In this document: positions 15,706-25,026 of the stretch, piece after piece
Layout of the letters: every line of letters starts with the position of its first letter
Position numbering within the stretch: the first letter of the stretch is position 1
Assembly: GCF_001426375.1 (NCBI RefSeq)
Contig: NZ_LMEO01000052.1
Span: forward strand, 102,261 to 166,260
Direction: 5' to 3'
DNA: 64,000 nt
Origin: Paenibacillus sp. Root444D2
Lineage (GTDB): Bacteria; Bacillota; Bacilli; Paenibacillales; NBRC-103111
Made by a program: the position numbers and the translations under genes
The notes under the pieces: generated by a model
Told to the model about the DNA's origin: nothing
The model's database searches: none
Seen by the model: the letters and a program-made list of their open reading frames with translations, nothing else

Positions 15706-17772
15706 TTACCACGGCCTTTTCCCGCCGCCGAGCTTCGTCAGAATACCGTCGTTCGCCGCGTCATATGCCTGAAAAATTTTGGCTGCTATCGGGGATGCCC
15801 CGTAGCGTCCGAATCCGCCTTCTGGTACAACAACAGCTACGGCTAGCTTTGGATTCTCTACAGGAGCGAATGCGATAAACACAGCATTTTCTACCGTGCC
15901 TCCCGAAACTGCTTGCGTCGATGTACCTGTTTTGCGTGCTACATTATACGGTAATTCATCAATGCCCTCGGCGCCACTTTTCATACCATGGATAATGGTA
16001 TTCCAATCTTCTTTAGAAAATTCAGAGGAGGAATCCTCAATAACCTCTGGCTCAATTTTTTTAACTAATTCACCTTGGTAATCTCGAATTTCATCTACAA
16101 AAAGAGGCTTCATACGTTTACCGCGACTAGCCAATGTAGCTGTATATTGAGCAAGCTGCAGCGTAGTCGTTTTTTCATTTTGTCCCCATGAAGCGTAGAC
16201 CATTGCTGATTGGTAACTGTCTTTTTGGGCATTTTTAACGAAATCATTAGAACCTGCGAACTCACCTGGAAGACCGCTCCCTGTTTTCACACCCATGCCA
16301 AATTTCGCAAGGTATTCTGCCCATTTCGTCGTGACCTTTGGTGTTTCTCCCCCATATTTCAAATAGAAGGGAATGCCCACTTTCTCGGACATATACGTGT
16401 TAGAAGAGTGTTCAATAGCCCCAGAAGCATTAATATATCCGTAAGCTGCTTTCCCCGAGTTTGTGATGGTACTAGACCCGCCCTTACCAAAACTAAACGA
16501 TCCTGAATCGTAATAGTTCTCATAAGCGCCGAATAATTTCTCCTTAAGTCCAATTAATACCGACAAAGGCTTAATCGTTGAACCCATAAAAACAATGGAA
16601 GACGGATGCTTCGCATTCTCTTTTTCATCTGGATATTTGGATTTAGCTGTCATGATAGATCCATTGGAAATATACGTACCAATTTCTTTGTAAATATCCG
16701 GCGAAATCCCTCCGGTCCATGCATTAGCATCGTAATCCGGATAGTTCGCCATCGTAACGACACGCCCTGTATCCACTTCCATCGCAACAGCAAAACCAGA
16801 GGAGGCCTTCATCCCTGTTTTCATATACAGATCATTGGCATGAGTCGGACTGCGTAAATATTTGATATGATCCTCCAGTATCCTCTCGGTTGCCTTCTGG
16901 ATATCTTTATTAATTGACAAGTATAGATTATTCCCTTTGACAGGTGCTGTCACTTCGGCTCTTCCGATAATTTTCATAGCCGCGTTGACGGGATATTTCC
17001 TACTCCCATTTTTACCGCGCAGCTCATCCTGATACATGCGTTCAATGCCGTCAAATCCTACATTTTCTGAGTTCAGGTATTCTTCGCTATTTGGGCTGTC
17101 TTTATAAATATCCTTGGCTGTTTGTGTAGAAAATGATTTCAAATATCCAACCAAATGTGTGGCTATCGTGGTCTTGTTATCATCATCCATTTCATAAGTA
17201 CGGATACTCTCCTCCGTTACTTCTAGCCACTTAAATTCATCTCTATGTTCAAGTAAATAGGCCATTTCTCCCTTGGACAAATCGGCTTTAATCCGCCGCG
17301 GAACCCAGTAGTAACTTGGGTCTTTCACCTTATTTTTATTGATATCGTAACCTAAATCCATCGCTAGAACGATCTCTTCCGGAGTTGGACTGACCGAATT
17401 CGGTTTGGCATATTTATCAAAAACATCTACTTTTAGCCGCTGAGCAAGCGCAATTACTTCATCCTTGTTTTGTTGACCTGGTTCAATACGGAAAAACAAG
17501 GACTGAACAGGAATTGTATAAGCCAGAGGAGATTTTGTAGAGTCATAGATATTGCCTCGAATGGGGGCGATACTCGTTGTCTGATTCGTATTCGTATTTT
17601 CCGCCGCTTTAAGATCTTTGGCTTGAACGAATTGTAAGATAGCCAATCGTACGATTAATATCGAAAATAATAAAAAGGTTATAAAGAAAAATATATTGAT
17701 CCGAAACGAAAAGTGCCGCTTTTTGGTAATTTCTTTTTTCTTCGGATCATCCATAATGGATGACTTCATCAC
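15706..17772 (-). CDS. Class B penicillin-binding protein (transpeptidase)
   Basis: 688 residues. One amino-terminal membrane anchor (INIFFFITFLLFSILIVRLA) precedes the PBP dimerisation domain (IAPIRGNIYDSTKSPLAY) and the transpeptidase domain. Catalytic motifs are Ser398-Thr-Ile-Lys401 in VFMGSTIKPL, the SxN motif in EHSSNTYM and the KTG motif in ARKTGTSTQ. It cross-links peptidoglycan outside the membrane. The overall pattern is like B. subtilis PBP2A/PbpH-type elongation enzymes, but the paralogue is uncertain. Either GTG 17772 or ATG 17769 can start, with AAAGGA upstream. A HAD phosphatase lies 15 bases upstream on the same strand. Confidence 0.9.
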   Translation of the reverse strand: MMKSSIMDDPKKKEITKKRHFSFRINIFFFITFLLFSILIVRLAILQFVQAKDLKAAENTNTNQTTSIAPIRGNIYDSTKSPLAYTIPVQSLFFRIEPGQQNKDEVIALAQRLKVDVFDKYAKPNSVSPTPEEIVLAMDLGYDINKNKVKDPSYYWVPRRIKADLSKGEMAYLLEHRDEFKWLEVTEESIRTYEMDDDNKTTIATHLVGYLKSFSTQTAKDIYKDSPNSEEYLNSENVGFDGIERMYQDELRGKNGSRKYPVNAAMKIIGRAEVTAPVKGNNLYLSINKDIQKATERILEDHIKYLRSPTHANDLYMKTGMKASSGFAVAMEVDTGRVVTMANYPDYDANAWTGGISPDIYKEIGTYISNGSIMTAKSKYPDEKENAKHPSSIVFMGSTIKPLSVLIGLKEKLFGAYENYYDSGSFSFGKGGSSTITNSGKAAYGYINASGAIEHSSNTYMSEKVGIPFYLKYGGETPKVTTKWAEYLAKFGMGVKTGSGLPGEFAGSNDFVKNAQKDSYQSAMVYASWGQNEKTTTLQLAQYTATLASRGKRMKPLFVDEIRDYQGELVKKIEPEVIEDSSSEFSKEDWNTIIHGMKSGAEGIDELPYNVARKTGTSTQAVSGGTVENAVFIAFAPVENPKLAVAVVVPEGGFGRYGASPIAAKIFQAYDAANDGILTKLGGGKRPW

Positions 17773-17787
17773 TTCTCAGATCCTTTC

Positions 17788-18510
17788 TTATGCTATGGCT
17801 TGTTCATGGAACAACTCAAGCAGGGAATGAATACCCTCTCCTGTATGATAGGAATAACGGATAATTCGCACAGCATCGATACCGACTTGATTTGGCGCCC
17901 AAATATCATTCGTTTCATGGTCGCCGATATAAAGAATATCCTTAGCCTCTAGCCCCGCCCTGTCCAGGGCAAGTTGGAAAATCGCCGGATCTGGCTTCTC
18001 TAGACCAACTTCAGTTGAAACAATGACGGGATCGAAATCATGCAAAATCCCCTTATCCTCCAGTATGGCTTTCAAGGTGGGAGCAAAATTGCTGATAATC
18101 CCAATTCGAAACCCTCGAGCCTTCAAACCGTCTAAAAATGGCTTAACATCATCAAATAATTCATAATACTCGGGTGCCGTGTAAATGTCGTAGAGCTCGT
18201 GGCAGCAGGAATAAATCTCATCCTCTGTCCACACCTCGTGAATGCCCAATTTATGAAGTACGTATTTATATAGATTAACCCAGAACTCACGGTCTGAATC
18301 TGGACTGCAAACCACGAAATTATCCTGCTTATTCACATAATAAAAAAGACGAAAAGCTTCCGTAAATAGTTCACTAATATGAGCTTCATCACGATCCACA
18401 GATCGCAATTGCAAATACTGTTTGAGTATCGTTTGAGCTGCTGGAATCGTAAGTAAAGTGTCCCCAGCATCTAAGTAAATCATCTTGTATTCCTGAAGTG
18501 GTTTCCGCAT
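17788..18510 (-). CDS. HAD family hydrolase (YsaA-like)
   Basis: 240 residues. The nucleophile motif is YLDAGDTLL (DxGDT rather than DxDGT), followed by IGIISNFAPTLKAIL (motif II), GLEKPDPAIFQLAL (motif III lysine) and ILYIGDHETNDIWAPNQVG (motif IV). This HDHD3-type pattern is seen in YsaA/YfnB-like hydrolases; the substrate is unknown. The product is cytosolic. Ends 15 bases before the penicillin-binding protein gene, so probably co-transcribed with it. Confidence 0.85.
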   Translation of the reverse strand: MRKPLQEYKMIYLDAGDTLLTIPAAQTILKQYLQLRSVDRDEAHISELFTEAFRLFYYVNKQDNFVVCSPDSDREFWVNLYKYVLHKLGIHEVWTEDEIYSCCHELYDIYTAPEYYELFDDVKPFLDGLKARGFRIGIISNFAPTLKAILEDKGILHDFDPVIVSTEVGLEKPDPAIFQLALDRAGLEAKDILYIGDHETNDIWAPNQVGIDAVRIIRYSYHTGEGIHSLLELFHEQAIA

Positions 18511-18628
18511 ACAATCTCCCTTATTCTTATAAACAATCCTATCTTATTAGTGTACCACATTTAATCATCATATGAGAAAACCCGCCAGATCTATCCATGA
18601 TTTCCCTTAAATGATCGGTCGCCTTATA

Positions 18629-18668
18629 TAAAAAGAAGCCCTCCTTTGATCTCCAAAGGAAAGGCTTC
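18629..18668 (-). terminator. Intrinsic terminator after the transglutaminase gene
   Basis: Minus strand: GAAGCC..CCTTTG-GAGAT-CAAAGG..GGCTTC followed by TTTTTATAT. Confidence 0.88.
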
Positions 18669-18682
18669 ATACTGATACTTTT

Positions 18683-19831
18683 CTAAGCGTCCTTGACATG
18701 AGTTTGGTCGAAGTTAGGCGGATTGAACCAGTTGCCTCCGCTTGCCACCCAGGTGGAATCTAGCGGTACCCAGCGATCCGACTCTTTCAGGTAAACCTCA
18801 TTCCAAGCGTGAGGACCGTAGCTGCCCTGCCCATCGTAGCCTAGTCCAGTCACTACTTTCACATCAAGGCCGATGGATCTGGCCATCTGTGCATACAACC
18901 TGGAGTAGTCTATACAAACTCCTTCGCGGGTGTTGAAGGTATCCTCCGGCGTCTGTTCCTTCCAGATTCGTTTCTCTTCATAAAGGGTTACCTTATTCCA
19001 ATCATATTTGACGTAGTTGCCTACCCATTTATACAACAGCTTGGCCTTCTCTTCATCCGTCTTCCCACTGGCGGTTACTTCTTTGGCTGTATCTGAAATA
19101 TTGCCTGGAATTTTCGCGTCTAGAACTTCATACTTACGCTGCAGGATATTCGTAAATTCCTGTTCAACAGCACGTGTGAACACTGGCACTTTGTCGGCAA
19201 TGAAGTCACCCGTGAAGGGTGAAATGACTTCTTTTGCACCTTTCTGATACATCTGGGATGATTCAATATAAGGTGTGACCAAAGAGTGCGGGAATAACGT
19301 TACATAAATGAAAAGCACAGCAATAAGTATGAGGGCCCTAGCGAATCCTGCGACAGAACCAATGGCTCCACCAGACACAGAACTAATAAAAGAGTTGCTG
19401 CGCTCTCTGTAAGGATCACGATTAGCCAACCAACCTCCTAGCAAAGGATCAACCAATAGGTTCAGCAATTGCTTCACGATCATATAGCCAAGTAAAAACA
19501 GTACACCGAAACGCAGCAGCGGGAAATCACGGATACTCGTCATGACTGTATAATAAGTTTGTTTAAGCATGCTTATCTCTACGGATGGAATTTGTAAATT
19601 CTGTCCTTTCAGCCAGGTTTGAATCATTGGCGATACCCACTGGACCCCTTTCCACGCGATAAACATGGACAGGATGACGATAACCGCCTCCACGAGCATA
19701 GACAGAAGATGTTTGGCAGAACCTGAACCTCCCCGGAAAAATCCTTGAACGACAGAGCCTGCAAATGTGAGAACGATCACGATGGATATTAAATTTATCG
19801 AAGTTGATTGTAACCACGTCATATCCGTCAT
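18683..19831 (-). CDS. Membrane-anchored transglutaminase-like protein
   Basis: 382 residues. The first ~190 residues hold four to five hydrophobic segments (INLISIVIVLTFAGSVVQGF, MLVEAVIVILSMFIAW, FGVLFLLGYMIVKQLL, GFARALILIAVLFIYVTLF) in a CvpA-like arrangement. The carboxyl domain is a transglutaminase/protease fold with Cys306 (EGVCIDYS), His341 (GPHAWNEV) and Asp358 (PLDSTW). Such domains act as cysteine peptidases or cross-linkers at the cell surface. It is followed by no partner on its strand; a 144-aa membrane protein and a 51-aa protein lie upstream in the same direction and may form an operon. Confidence 0.85.
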   Translation of the reverse strand: MTDMTWLQSTSINLISIVIVLTFAGSVVQGFFRGGSGSAKHLLSMLVEAVIVILSMFIAWKGVQWVSPMIQTWLKGQNLQIPSVEISMLKQTYYTVMTSIRDFPLLRFGVLFLLGYMIVKQLLNLLVDPLLGGWLANRDPYRERSNSFISSVSGGAIGSVAGFARALILIAVLFIYVTLFPHSLVTPYIESSQMYQKGAKEVISPFTGDFIADKVPVFTRAVEQEFTNILQRKYEVLDAKIPGNISDTAKEVTASGKTDEEKAKLLYKWVGNYVKYDWNKVTLYEEKRIWKEQTPEDTFNTREGVCIDYSRLYAQMARSIGLDVKVVTGLGYDGQGSYGPHAWNEVYLKESDRWVPLDSTWVASGGNWFNPPNFDQTHVKDA

Positions 19832-19871
19832 GATTCCTCACCATCCTATTTTAATAATCATATTACTCTAC

Positions 19872-20306
19872 TTACTGCTTAGCGTTTTTCTTTGCTTCCT
19901 CGATGAAAGCATTAACGGCTGCGTTCGCGTTCATCTTAAACGTTTTACCAAGAAAGGTGACTTGTACTTCATCCGTCCCAGCTTTGCCTTCCACCTTCAA
20001 GCTCTTCGTCGTAATGAGGAAGGAACCATCGGGATTCGCTTTAAATTGGGCATCTTTAGCTTCCGAGGTCAACGTACTGACCGCCTTATCTTTGATTTCA
20101 TCCCCAACTTGCGAGACCACGCTTGCCCCAATATCCTTTATTTTATCCTTATAGCTCGCTCCATAAACGACAAGAGCCCCAACAATCGCAATGACCAGAA
20201 TCCATTTCACCACAGTTTTCACAATACCGATCACGATAAAAAGCACAATAATAGCGGCCACAATTAAGTACCAACGATCCTGCGCAAAGGAAATCCACTG
20301 ATCCAA
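19872..20306 (-). CDS. Hypothetical membrane protein
   Basis: 144 residues from TTG 20306 with GGAGGGG eight bases upstream. Two adjacent hydrophobic helices (LIVAAIIVLFIVIGIV and WILVIAIVGALVVYGA) are followed by a polar, lysine-rich domain with a strand pattern FLITTKSLKVEGKA and VQVTFLGKTFKMN. I do not recognise the family. It lies between a 51-aa single-span protein and the transglutaminase gene, all on the minus strand, suggesting a small envelope operon. Confidence 0.75.
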   Translation of the reverse strand: MDQWISFAQDRWYLIVAAIIVLFIVIGIVKTVVKWILVIAIVGALVVYGASYKDKIKDIGASVVSQVGDEIKDKAVSTLTSEAKDAQFKANPDGSFLITTKSLKVEGKAGTDEVQVTFLGKTFKMNANAAVNAFIEEAKKNAKQ

Positions 20307-20360
20307 ACTAACCCCTCCTATTTATCCAAAAGTCCCTTCCTATCATACTACAGGGAATCC

Positions 20361-20516
20361 TTAATCTTCATCTCTTTTTTTCCTTAACAGGGCTAACTTA
20401 CGTTCGATCTCCTCTGTTTTATCGATTCTACTTCTCGTCTTTCGAAAAGACTGTCTCAACCGAAAAACCAGGAAAATAGCCACGCCGGCAAGTAAAACAA
20501 TCACATATGCATCCAT
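20361..20516 (-). CDS. Small single-span membrane protein (51 aa)
   Basis: ATG 20516 is preceded by an ideal TTAGGAGGCTTT. The product starts MDAYVIVLLAGVAIFLVFRL (one membrane helix) and continues with a basic-acidic helical tail (TRSRIDKTEEIERKLALL) ending KKRDED. It is 54 bases upstream of the 144-aa membrane protein gene. It is too short for standard ORF cut-offs, but its start signal and amphipathic tail argue that it is real. Confidence 0.72.
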   Translation of the reverse strand: MDAYVIVLLAGVAIFLVFRLRQSFRKTRSRIDKTEEIERKLALLRKKRDED

Positions 20517-20627
20517 AAAGCCTCCTAAAAACAGAATTGTGTCATTTGTATGGAAAGGTCATATCTATGGGACGAGCGGCGTACATCTTAAGAAGAGACA
20601 AGTCTAAAAGATTGAGGTGGTGAGAAC

Positions 20628-21794
20628 ATGCGAACGGCTATTTGGTTGTACTTATTTATGTTTGTTGCTTTTTTTGATTTACACGCGCAGTACCCGATTC
20701 TTTCTCCCTTCGCCTTATCTTTAGGAGCAGCTCCTTCCTTTATAGGGCTAATTATGGGCGTATACTCGATCACACACTTGCCTGGGAATCTGATCGCTGG
20801 TTATGGCGTAGACAAATACGGAAGTAAAATCTTTATCGTCTTTAGCCTGATTGTAGCAGGGATCATCTTACTTTTTCAATCCAATGTGAAAGATCCTTGG
20901 CACTTGCTATACATTCGTTCGATTAGCGGATTCGTGCTCGCCTTCTTATCTCCTGCCTGCTTATCGTTGCTTGCACGCATAGCTAGGGATCGCATACATC
21001 AAAGTAAACTGATGGCTGGCAACGGTCTCATACATACCCTTGCTTCCGTGGTATCTCCAGCGGCAGGCGCTGTATTAGTTGCCAAAATCGGTTTCACAAC
21101 TGCCTTCTCCGTCTTAGGTTGGATTCTGATTATCACAGGCATACTTGCCATCTTCGGTGTGAAAGAAAAGCAGCTTTTAGCCCAAACAGGGAGCAAATCT
21201 CCCATCTTAGATCACCATGGTCATGGCATGCTGGGTGATGAATCAGATGTACCCGCCAGCGTAACGATTCCATGGTTATTCTTTCTCATTCCGATGGCAC
21301 TCTCCTGCTCACAAGGCATTCTTTTCTTTGAGCTTCCACTTATGCAGTCGGCCAGAGACTCTATTCTAACGTCCGGCGTTTTTTTCACTTTAATCAGCTT
21401 AGGCGCCCTGTTAAGCATCAGCTTCTGGTTCTTAAATAAGATTCCTCCGTTTATTCGAACGGTCTGTGGAAGTTTATCACTTGCAGTCGTTTTCTTCGGT
21501 TTAGCCATTCAGTGGCCGATACCGCTCACCGTTTCTCTTTTCCTAATCGGAATGGCGAAAGGAGTCATTTATCCCGCTCTTGCTGCTCTTCTTGCCGGCA
21601 TAACAAGCAGCAATCGATATGGACGCGTCTTTTCCCTTCTTTCCATCTCCTATTCCGTCGGCGCTTTTATCGGTCCAATGATGGCCGGACAGCTTCGCGA
21701 CCACATTTCCTCTTACTTCATCGCGTTTTTCGTCTTAATGTTAGCACTTTCCCTCTTACCGCTGCGCACATTTAAAACGCCAATCACAACGTAA
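20628..21794 (+). CDS. MFS transporter
   Basis: 388 residues with about 12 hydrophobic helices. MFS marks include GYGVDKYGSKIF between helices 2 and 3 and the repeated-half motif GITSSNRYGRVFSLLSISYS in the second half. A strong site GAGGTGGTGAG precedes ATG 20628. It is likely a proton-driven exporter of small molecules; substrate unknown. Divergent from the membrane operon, and followed by a Toprim gene on the same strand. Confidence 0.85.
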   Translation: MRTAIWLYLFMFVAFFDLHAQYPILSPFALSLGAAPSFIGLIMGVYSITHLPGNLIAGYGVDKYGSKIFIVFSLIVAGIILLFQSNVKDPWHLLYIRSISGFVLAFLSPACLSLLARIARDRIHQSKLMAGNGLIHTLASVVSPAAGAVLVAKIGFTTAFSVLGWILIITGILAIFGVKEKQLLAQTGSKSPILDHHGHGMLGDESDVPASVTIPWLFFLIPMALSCSQGILFFELPLMQSARDSILTSGVFFTLISLGALLSISFWFLNKIPPFIRTVCGSLSLAVVFFGLAIQWPIPLTVSLFLIGMAKGVIYPALAALLAGITSSNRYGRVFSLLSISYSVGAFIGPMMAGQLRDHISSYFIAFFVLMLALSLLPLRTFKTPITT

Positions 21795-21962
21795 TTGCCA
21801 GTTAAATGGCGGCTTGAGCTTATCAAGCCGTCTTTTGCGCTGTCAATCCCTGTCATTTCCCGGGAAATGAGAGCATCATATTTGCCTAATCGTCGAATGA
21901 AATTCTTGGATCACTTGCGAAAACGGGTTATACTACAAAAAAACCTAAAGCGAGGAAATCTC

Positions 21963-22316
21963 ATGTCGATTGTAATCATAGTAGAAGGAAAAAATGATAA
22001 AAGCCGATTAAAACGCGTGGTTGATGAAAGTGTCCTGATCTTGTGTACATTCGGTACCCCCAGCTCATTAACTCTCGAAGACCTGAGGAAAAAAGCGGAC
22101 GACAATCATGTGTTCATATTTACGGATAATGATGCTTCCGGCAAAAAGATCCGATTTCTATTGCGAGAAACGTTTCCAGATGCAGAACACATATATACGC
22201 GTAGAGGGTATGCTGGCGTGGAAGGAACACCTGAGGAATACATCATTCAGCAATTAGAAAAAGCAGGGCTGGATGAGTATATCAAATACCCTGCTCCAGA
22301 CCCTGCTTTTGAATAG
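21963..22316 (+). CDS. Small Toprim-domain protein (YusF-like)
   Basis: 117 residues that are essentially one Toprim domain: the glutamate motif in IIVEGKNDKSRLKR and the DxD motif in VFIFTDNDASGKKIR. Related to the single-domain B. subtilis YusF and to RNase M5-like Toprim proteins, so a metal-dependent phosphotransfer or nuclease role is possible. ATG 21963 follows GCGAGGAAATCTC; the reading frame is open back to 21795, but that part lacks a ribosome site. Confidence 0.87.
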   Translation: MSIVIIVEGKNDKSRLKRVVDESVLILCTFGTPSSLTLEDLRKKADDNHVFIFTDNDASGKKIRFLLRETFPDAEHIYTRRGYAGVEGTPEEYIIQQLEKAGLDEYIKYPAPDPAFE

Positions 22317-22337
22317 TTAATACGATGAAGGATTGAC

Positions 22338-22970
22338 TTACTTTCCTTTAGATAAGGTCACGACATCTTTGACAATATGGTCAACATCCAACTCTGGATT
22401 GCTTGCATCATAATAATTCCGGAGTTTTCCTTTTGGGTCAACCAGCAAAATTGCATTGGAATGCGAGAAATTACCATCTTTCTCTTTAACCACCATAATG
22501 CCAAAATCTTCAGCAAGCTTGTGAATCTTCGATTCCTCACCACGGAGGAATGTCCACCCGCCCGGAACTGGCTTCGATTCAAATCGGTTACCGAATTCTT
22601 TAAGCACTTCCGGTGTATCTCGCTTTGGATCGACTGTTATGGAGACAATTTCCGCTTTAGTACCCAGTAAGTCTTTTTTCTTCAAGGATTCCTGAACCTG
22701 AGAAAGCAAGAATGTCGTCGGCATACAAACATCCGGGCAAAAGGAATAAAAGAAGTAGACAAGTCTAACCTTACCATCCATATCTTGCGAGGTAACAGTT
22801 TTGCCATCTAAGTCCTGCAGTTGAAACGAAGGAGCTTGTTTCATTGCTGTTAAACGTTGGTCCGGTTCACTGCTGTTAGCCCATAATTTATAGGCAAATG
22901 ATGCAATCATGGCAATTAAAATAGCGCCCAGCGCTAGCTTAAACCAATTTTTCCCTAAAAACGTACTCAT
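22338..22970 (-). CDS. SCO1/SenC copper chaperone for cytochrome oxidase
   Basis: 210 residues. A single amino-terminal anchor (KLALGAILIAMIASFAYKLW) precedes a thioredoxin-like SCO domain with the copper-binding Cys78-Pro-Asp-Val-Cys82 and the distal histidine in NFSHSNAIL. SCO proteins load copper into the CuA centre of cytochrome c oxidase outside the membrane. ATG 22970 is used rather than a TTG five codons earlier; GAGGG lies just before it. It begins 17 bases after ctaB on the same strand, a coherent oxidase-assembly operon. Confidence 0.93.
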   Translation of the reverse strand: MSTFLGKNWFKLALGAILIAMIASFAYKLWANSSEPDQRLTAMKQAPSFQLQDLDGKTVTSQDMDGKVRLVYFFYSFCPDVCMPTTFLLSQVQESLKKKDLLGTKAEIVSITVDPKRDTPEVLKEFGNRFESKPVPGGWTFLRGEESKIHKLAEDFGIMVVKEKDGNFSHSNAILLVDPKGKLRNYYDASNPELDVDHIVKDVVTLSKGK

Positions 22971-22987
22971 GACTTCAGCCCTCAATT

Positions 22988-23965
22988 CTAACTAATTTTC
23001 ACGGTATCTATGACCATGAGGAACGATAAGAGAGTTAAATACAATAGTGAAAACAAGAACATACGCTTAGCCCATACCACTTCGGCCTCACCTGTTGCCT
23101 TAAAGCCTTTGATACTCATGAAAGCCCAAATCAATCCTAAGATGGTTGATGCGAATAAAAACATGTAACCTACATATCCGTAAGCCGTTAACATCACAGT
23201 TACAGGTACAAGTAAAACCACATAACGCACCATACTGATTTTGGTTACGTAAGTCCCCTTCACGACGGGTAAAAGCGGGAATCCTGCAGCGCGATATTCT
23301 TCCATTCGGCGAATCCCAAGAGCCCAGAAATGCGGAGGCTGCCAGAGGAATAAGAAAGCAAAAAGGAGAATAGCACCTAGATCAACCGTACCACTTACAG
23401 CACAGTATCCAATAACGGGAGGAGTAGCGCCAGAGAATGCCCCAACGAATGTACTCCAAACCGAAGTTCTCTTAAACCATGCTGTATAAAGCCAAACATA
23501 CAAGAACAATCCAATCAGTCCGATCAACGTTGCAAGCGGGGATTCCGCTCCAAAATATAGGACTCCTAAACCGATGGTCCCTAAAATAATACCGTACCAT
23601 AGAACGACATTCGCACTCATTCTCCCACTTGGAAGAGCTCTATTTTGCGTCCGCTCCATCTTTGCATCCATTTCACGGTCCAAATAATTGTTGAGTACCG
23701 TTCCTCCTGCCATGACAAGAGCAGTTCCTAGCATGGTCATAATAAGGTGTACCCAGCTTACATCCCAATGGGCAGCAACCCAGTAGCCAGCAAAGGCCGT
23801 CATTAAATTAGAATAAATAATGCCTGGCTTTACCAAGCGGTAGAAATCTTTCAAGGTCACCGGCTCAGCCGATGCTTGTATATTGCTAGCTTCTATGGAT
23901 TCTGTCCCAATGGACCCTTGTGACGAACCGTTCGAAACGCTTTCGTAGCTAACTTGATTTTCCAC
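22988..23965 (-). CDS. ctaB: Protoheme IX farnesyltransferase (heme O synthase)
   Basis: 325 residues, about eight membrane helices. The UbiA-type motif NNYLDREMDAKMERTQNRAL binds farnesyl diphosphate through its Asp residues, and the second motif region reads HFWALGIRRMEEYRAAGFPL. It farnesylates heme B to heme O, the substrate of CtaA. GTG 23965 is chosen because AGAGGAGGA lies eight bases upstream; the longer frame to 24160 has no such site. The first 45 residues are a polar Ser/Glu-rich extension. A sigma-A promoter is visible 56-84 bases upstream. Confidence 0.93.
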   Translation of the reverse strand: MENQVSYESVSNGSSQGSIGTESIEASNIQASAEPVTLKDFYRLVKPGIIYSNLMTAFAGYWVAAHWDVSWVHLIMTMLGTALVMAGGTVLNNYLDREMDAKMERTQNRALPSGRMSANVVLWYGIILGTIGLGVLYFGAESPLATLIGLIGLFLYVWLYTAWFKRTSVWSTFVGAFSGATPPVIGYCAVSGTVDLGAILLFAFLFLWQPPHFWALGIRRMEEYRAAGFPLLPVVKGTYVTKISMVRYVVLLVPVTVMLTAYGYVGYMFLFASTILGLIWAFMSIKGFKATGEAEVVWAKRMFLFSLLYLTLLSFLMVIDTVKIS

Positions 23966-24020
23966 GTAAACGTCCTCCTCTATGTCGAATTTCCGAGCAA
24001 ACTGAATAATGAACATTCTC

Positions 24021-24049
24021 ATCATACCAACCCTTACATCGTTTGACAA
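24021..24049 (-). promoter_or_regulatory. Sigma-A promoter of ctaB-sco
   Basis: Minus strand: -35 TTGTCA (24049-24044), 17-bp spacer, -10 TATGAT (24026-24021). Confidence 0.65.
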
Positions 24050-24134
24050 TGAAGTGCAGTCAGTTGTCATCATATTGTCGATTCTCCTTCCAGTATGCGT
24101 GGAAAATGATCGGAACATTCGATTGTTATATAAA

Positions 24135-24157
24135 AAGGAGCCCCCAAGGGCCCCTTC
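24135..24157 (-). terminator. Intrinsic terminator of the urease operon
   Basis: Minus strand: AAGGGGCCC-TTGG-GGGCTCCTT followed by TTTATAT, just after the ureD stop. Confidence 0.9.
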
Positions 24158-24171
24158 CATGTTTAATCCTA

Positions 24172-25026
24172 TTATTTATTAACCAAGAGTGGCGTTAATG
24201 CAAATAAGTTTCGGCGAATATCATGCCATGCCTTCGTCATAGCCAGTTGTAATTCCCAAGCATGTCTTCCCATGACGGTGACGATTAAACCGTATTTATA
24301 CGTAAGACTGGCTCCAATGCGGACCTCTATACCCTCAAGCTTTTCAAGACTCTCCAGTACTTTCTCGAGATGCAGCTGTTTAAGTCGATCCGAGAAAATG
24401 TATAGATTGCCGAGATGTGTTTCCCGCTCCCAGCAACCTGGCGCTGATAGCTGCATAGTTTGCGGTTCAATTCTTTGATTCTGATAAAAAATCAATTCCT
24501 TGCCATGACAAACTTTCATACGATTCACATAACGGGAGTACTGAAATATTTCGCCTCGCTGCGTTCGTCCCGGGCAACATACGTCCGAGAAAATCAAGGC
24601 TGACCCTGGTGATAAATGAACATCCATTTCTGCGACTAGGCTTGCTTCCTTATAGAGCATTATAGGTTCTGGGATGTATTCCAGCAGCGCGTCAGCTTCC
24701 AAATGCAGCGTCTGACGCTGCGTACTTCCGTGACCAACCTCAGACGGATGAACCTTCGTGAACGATTGGTTCGTTAGAAAAACACGTGCGCCCTCCCTAA
24801 GGCGCACGTTGATTTCGTAATGATCTCCCGACATGAGTCCTGGGGAGCAGTCCATCATATAGACGCCCAATTGATCCGCAGGATGGGCGTCCTGGATGAG
24901 CGTTTCGTTCTCGTAACGAAACGTTTTGGCGATTTTGAGCGGGGAGGCGTGGTATTTGTGGACGAGCTGCGTCAAGCCGCTGCGTACTGCAAATTCCGCC
25001 TTAATCTCCCCGGTCACACTAGGCAT
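24172..25026 (-). CDS. ureD: Urease accessory protein UreD
   Basis: 284 residues. UreD (UreH) scaffolds the UreD-UreF-UreG complex on apo-urease and channels nickel. Seen here are FLTNQSFTKVHPSE, EYIPEPIMLYKEASL and GSALIFSDVCCPGRTQRGE, typical of the family. ATG 25026 lies inside the last codons of ureG (8-base overlap) with AACAGGAG before it, so the two genes are translationally coupled. It is the last gene of the operon and is closed by a terminator. Confidence 0.93.
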   Translation of the reverse strand: MPSVTGEIKAEFAVRSGLTQLVHKYHASPLKIAKTFRYENETLIQDAHPADQLGVYMMDCSPGLMSGDHYEINVRLREGARVFLTNQSFTKVHPSEVGHGSTQRQTLHLEADALLEYIPEPIMLYKEASLVAEMDVHLSPGSALIFSDVCCPGRTQRGEIFQYSRYVNRMKVCHGKELIFYQNQRIEPQTMQLSAPGCWERETHLGNLYIFSDRLKQLHLEKVLESLEKLEGIEVRIGASLTYKYGLIVTVMGRHAWELQLAMTKAWHDIRRNLFALTPLLVNK

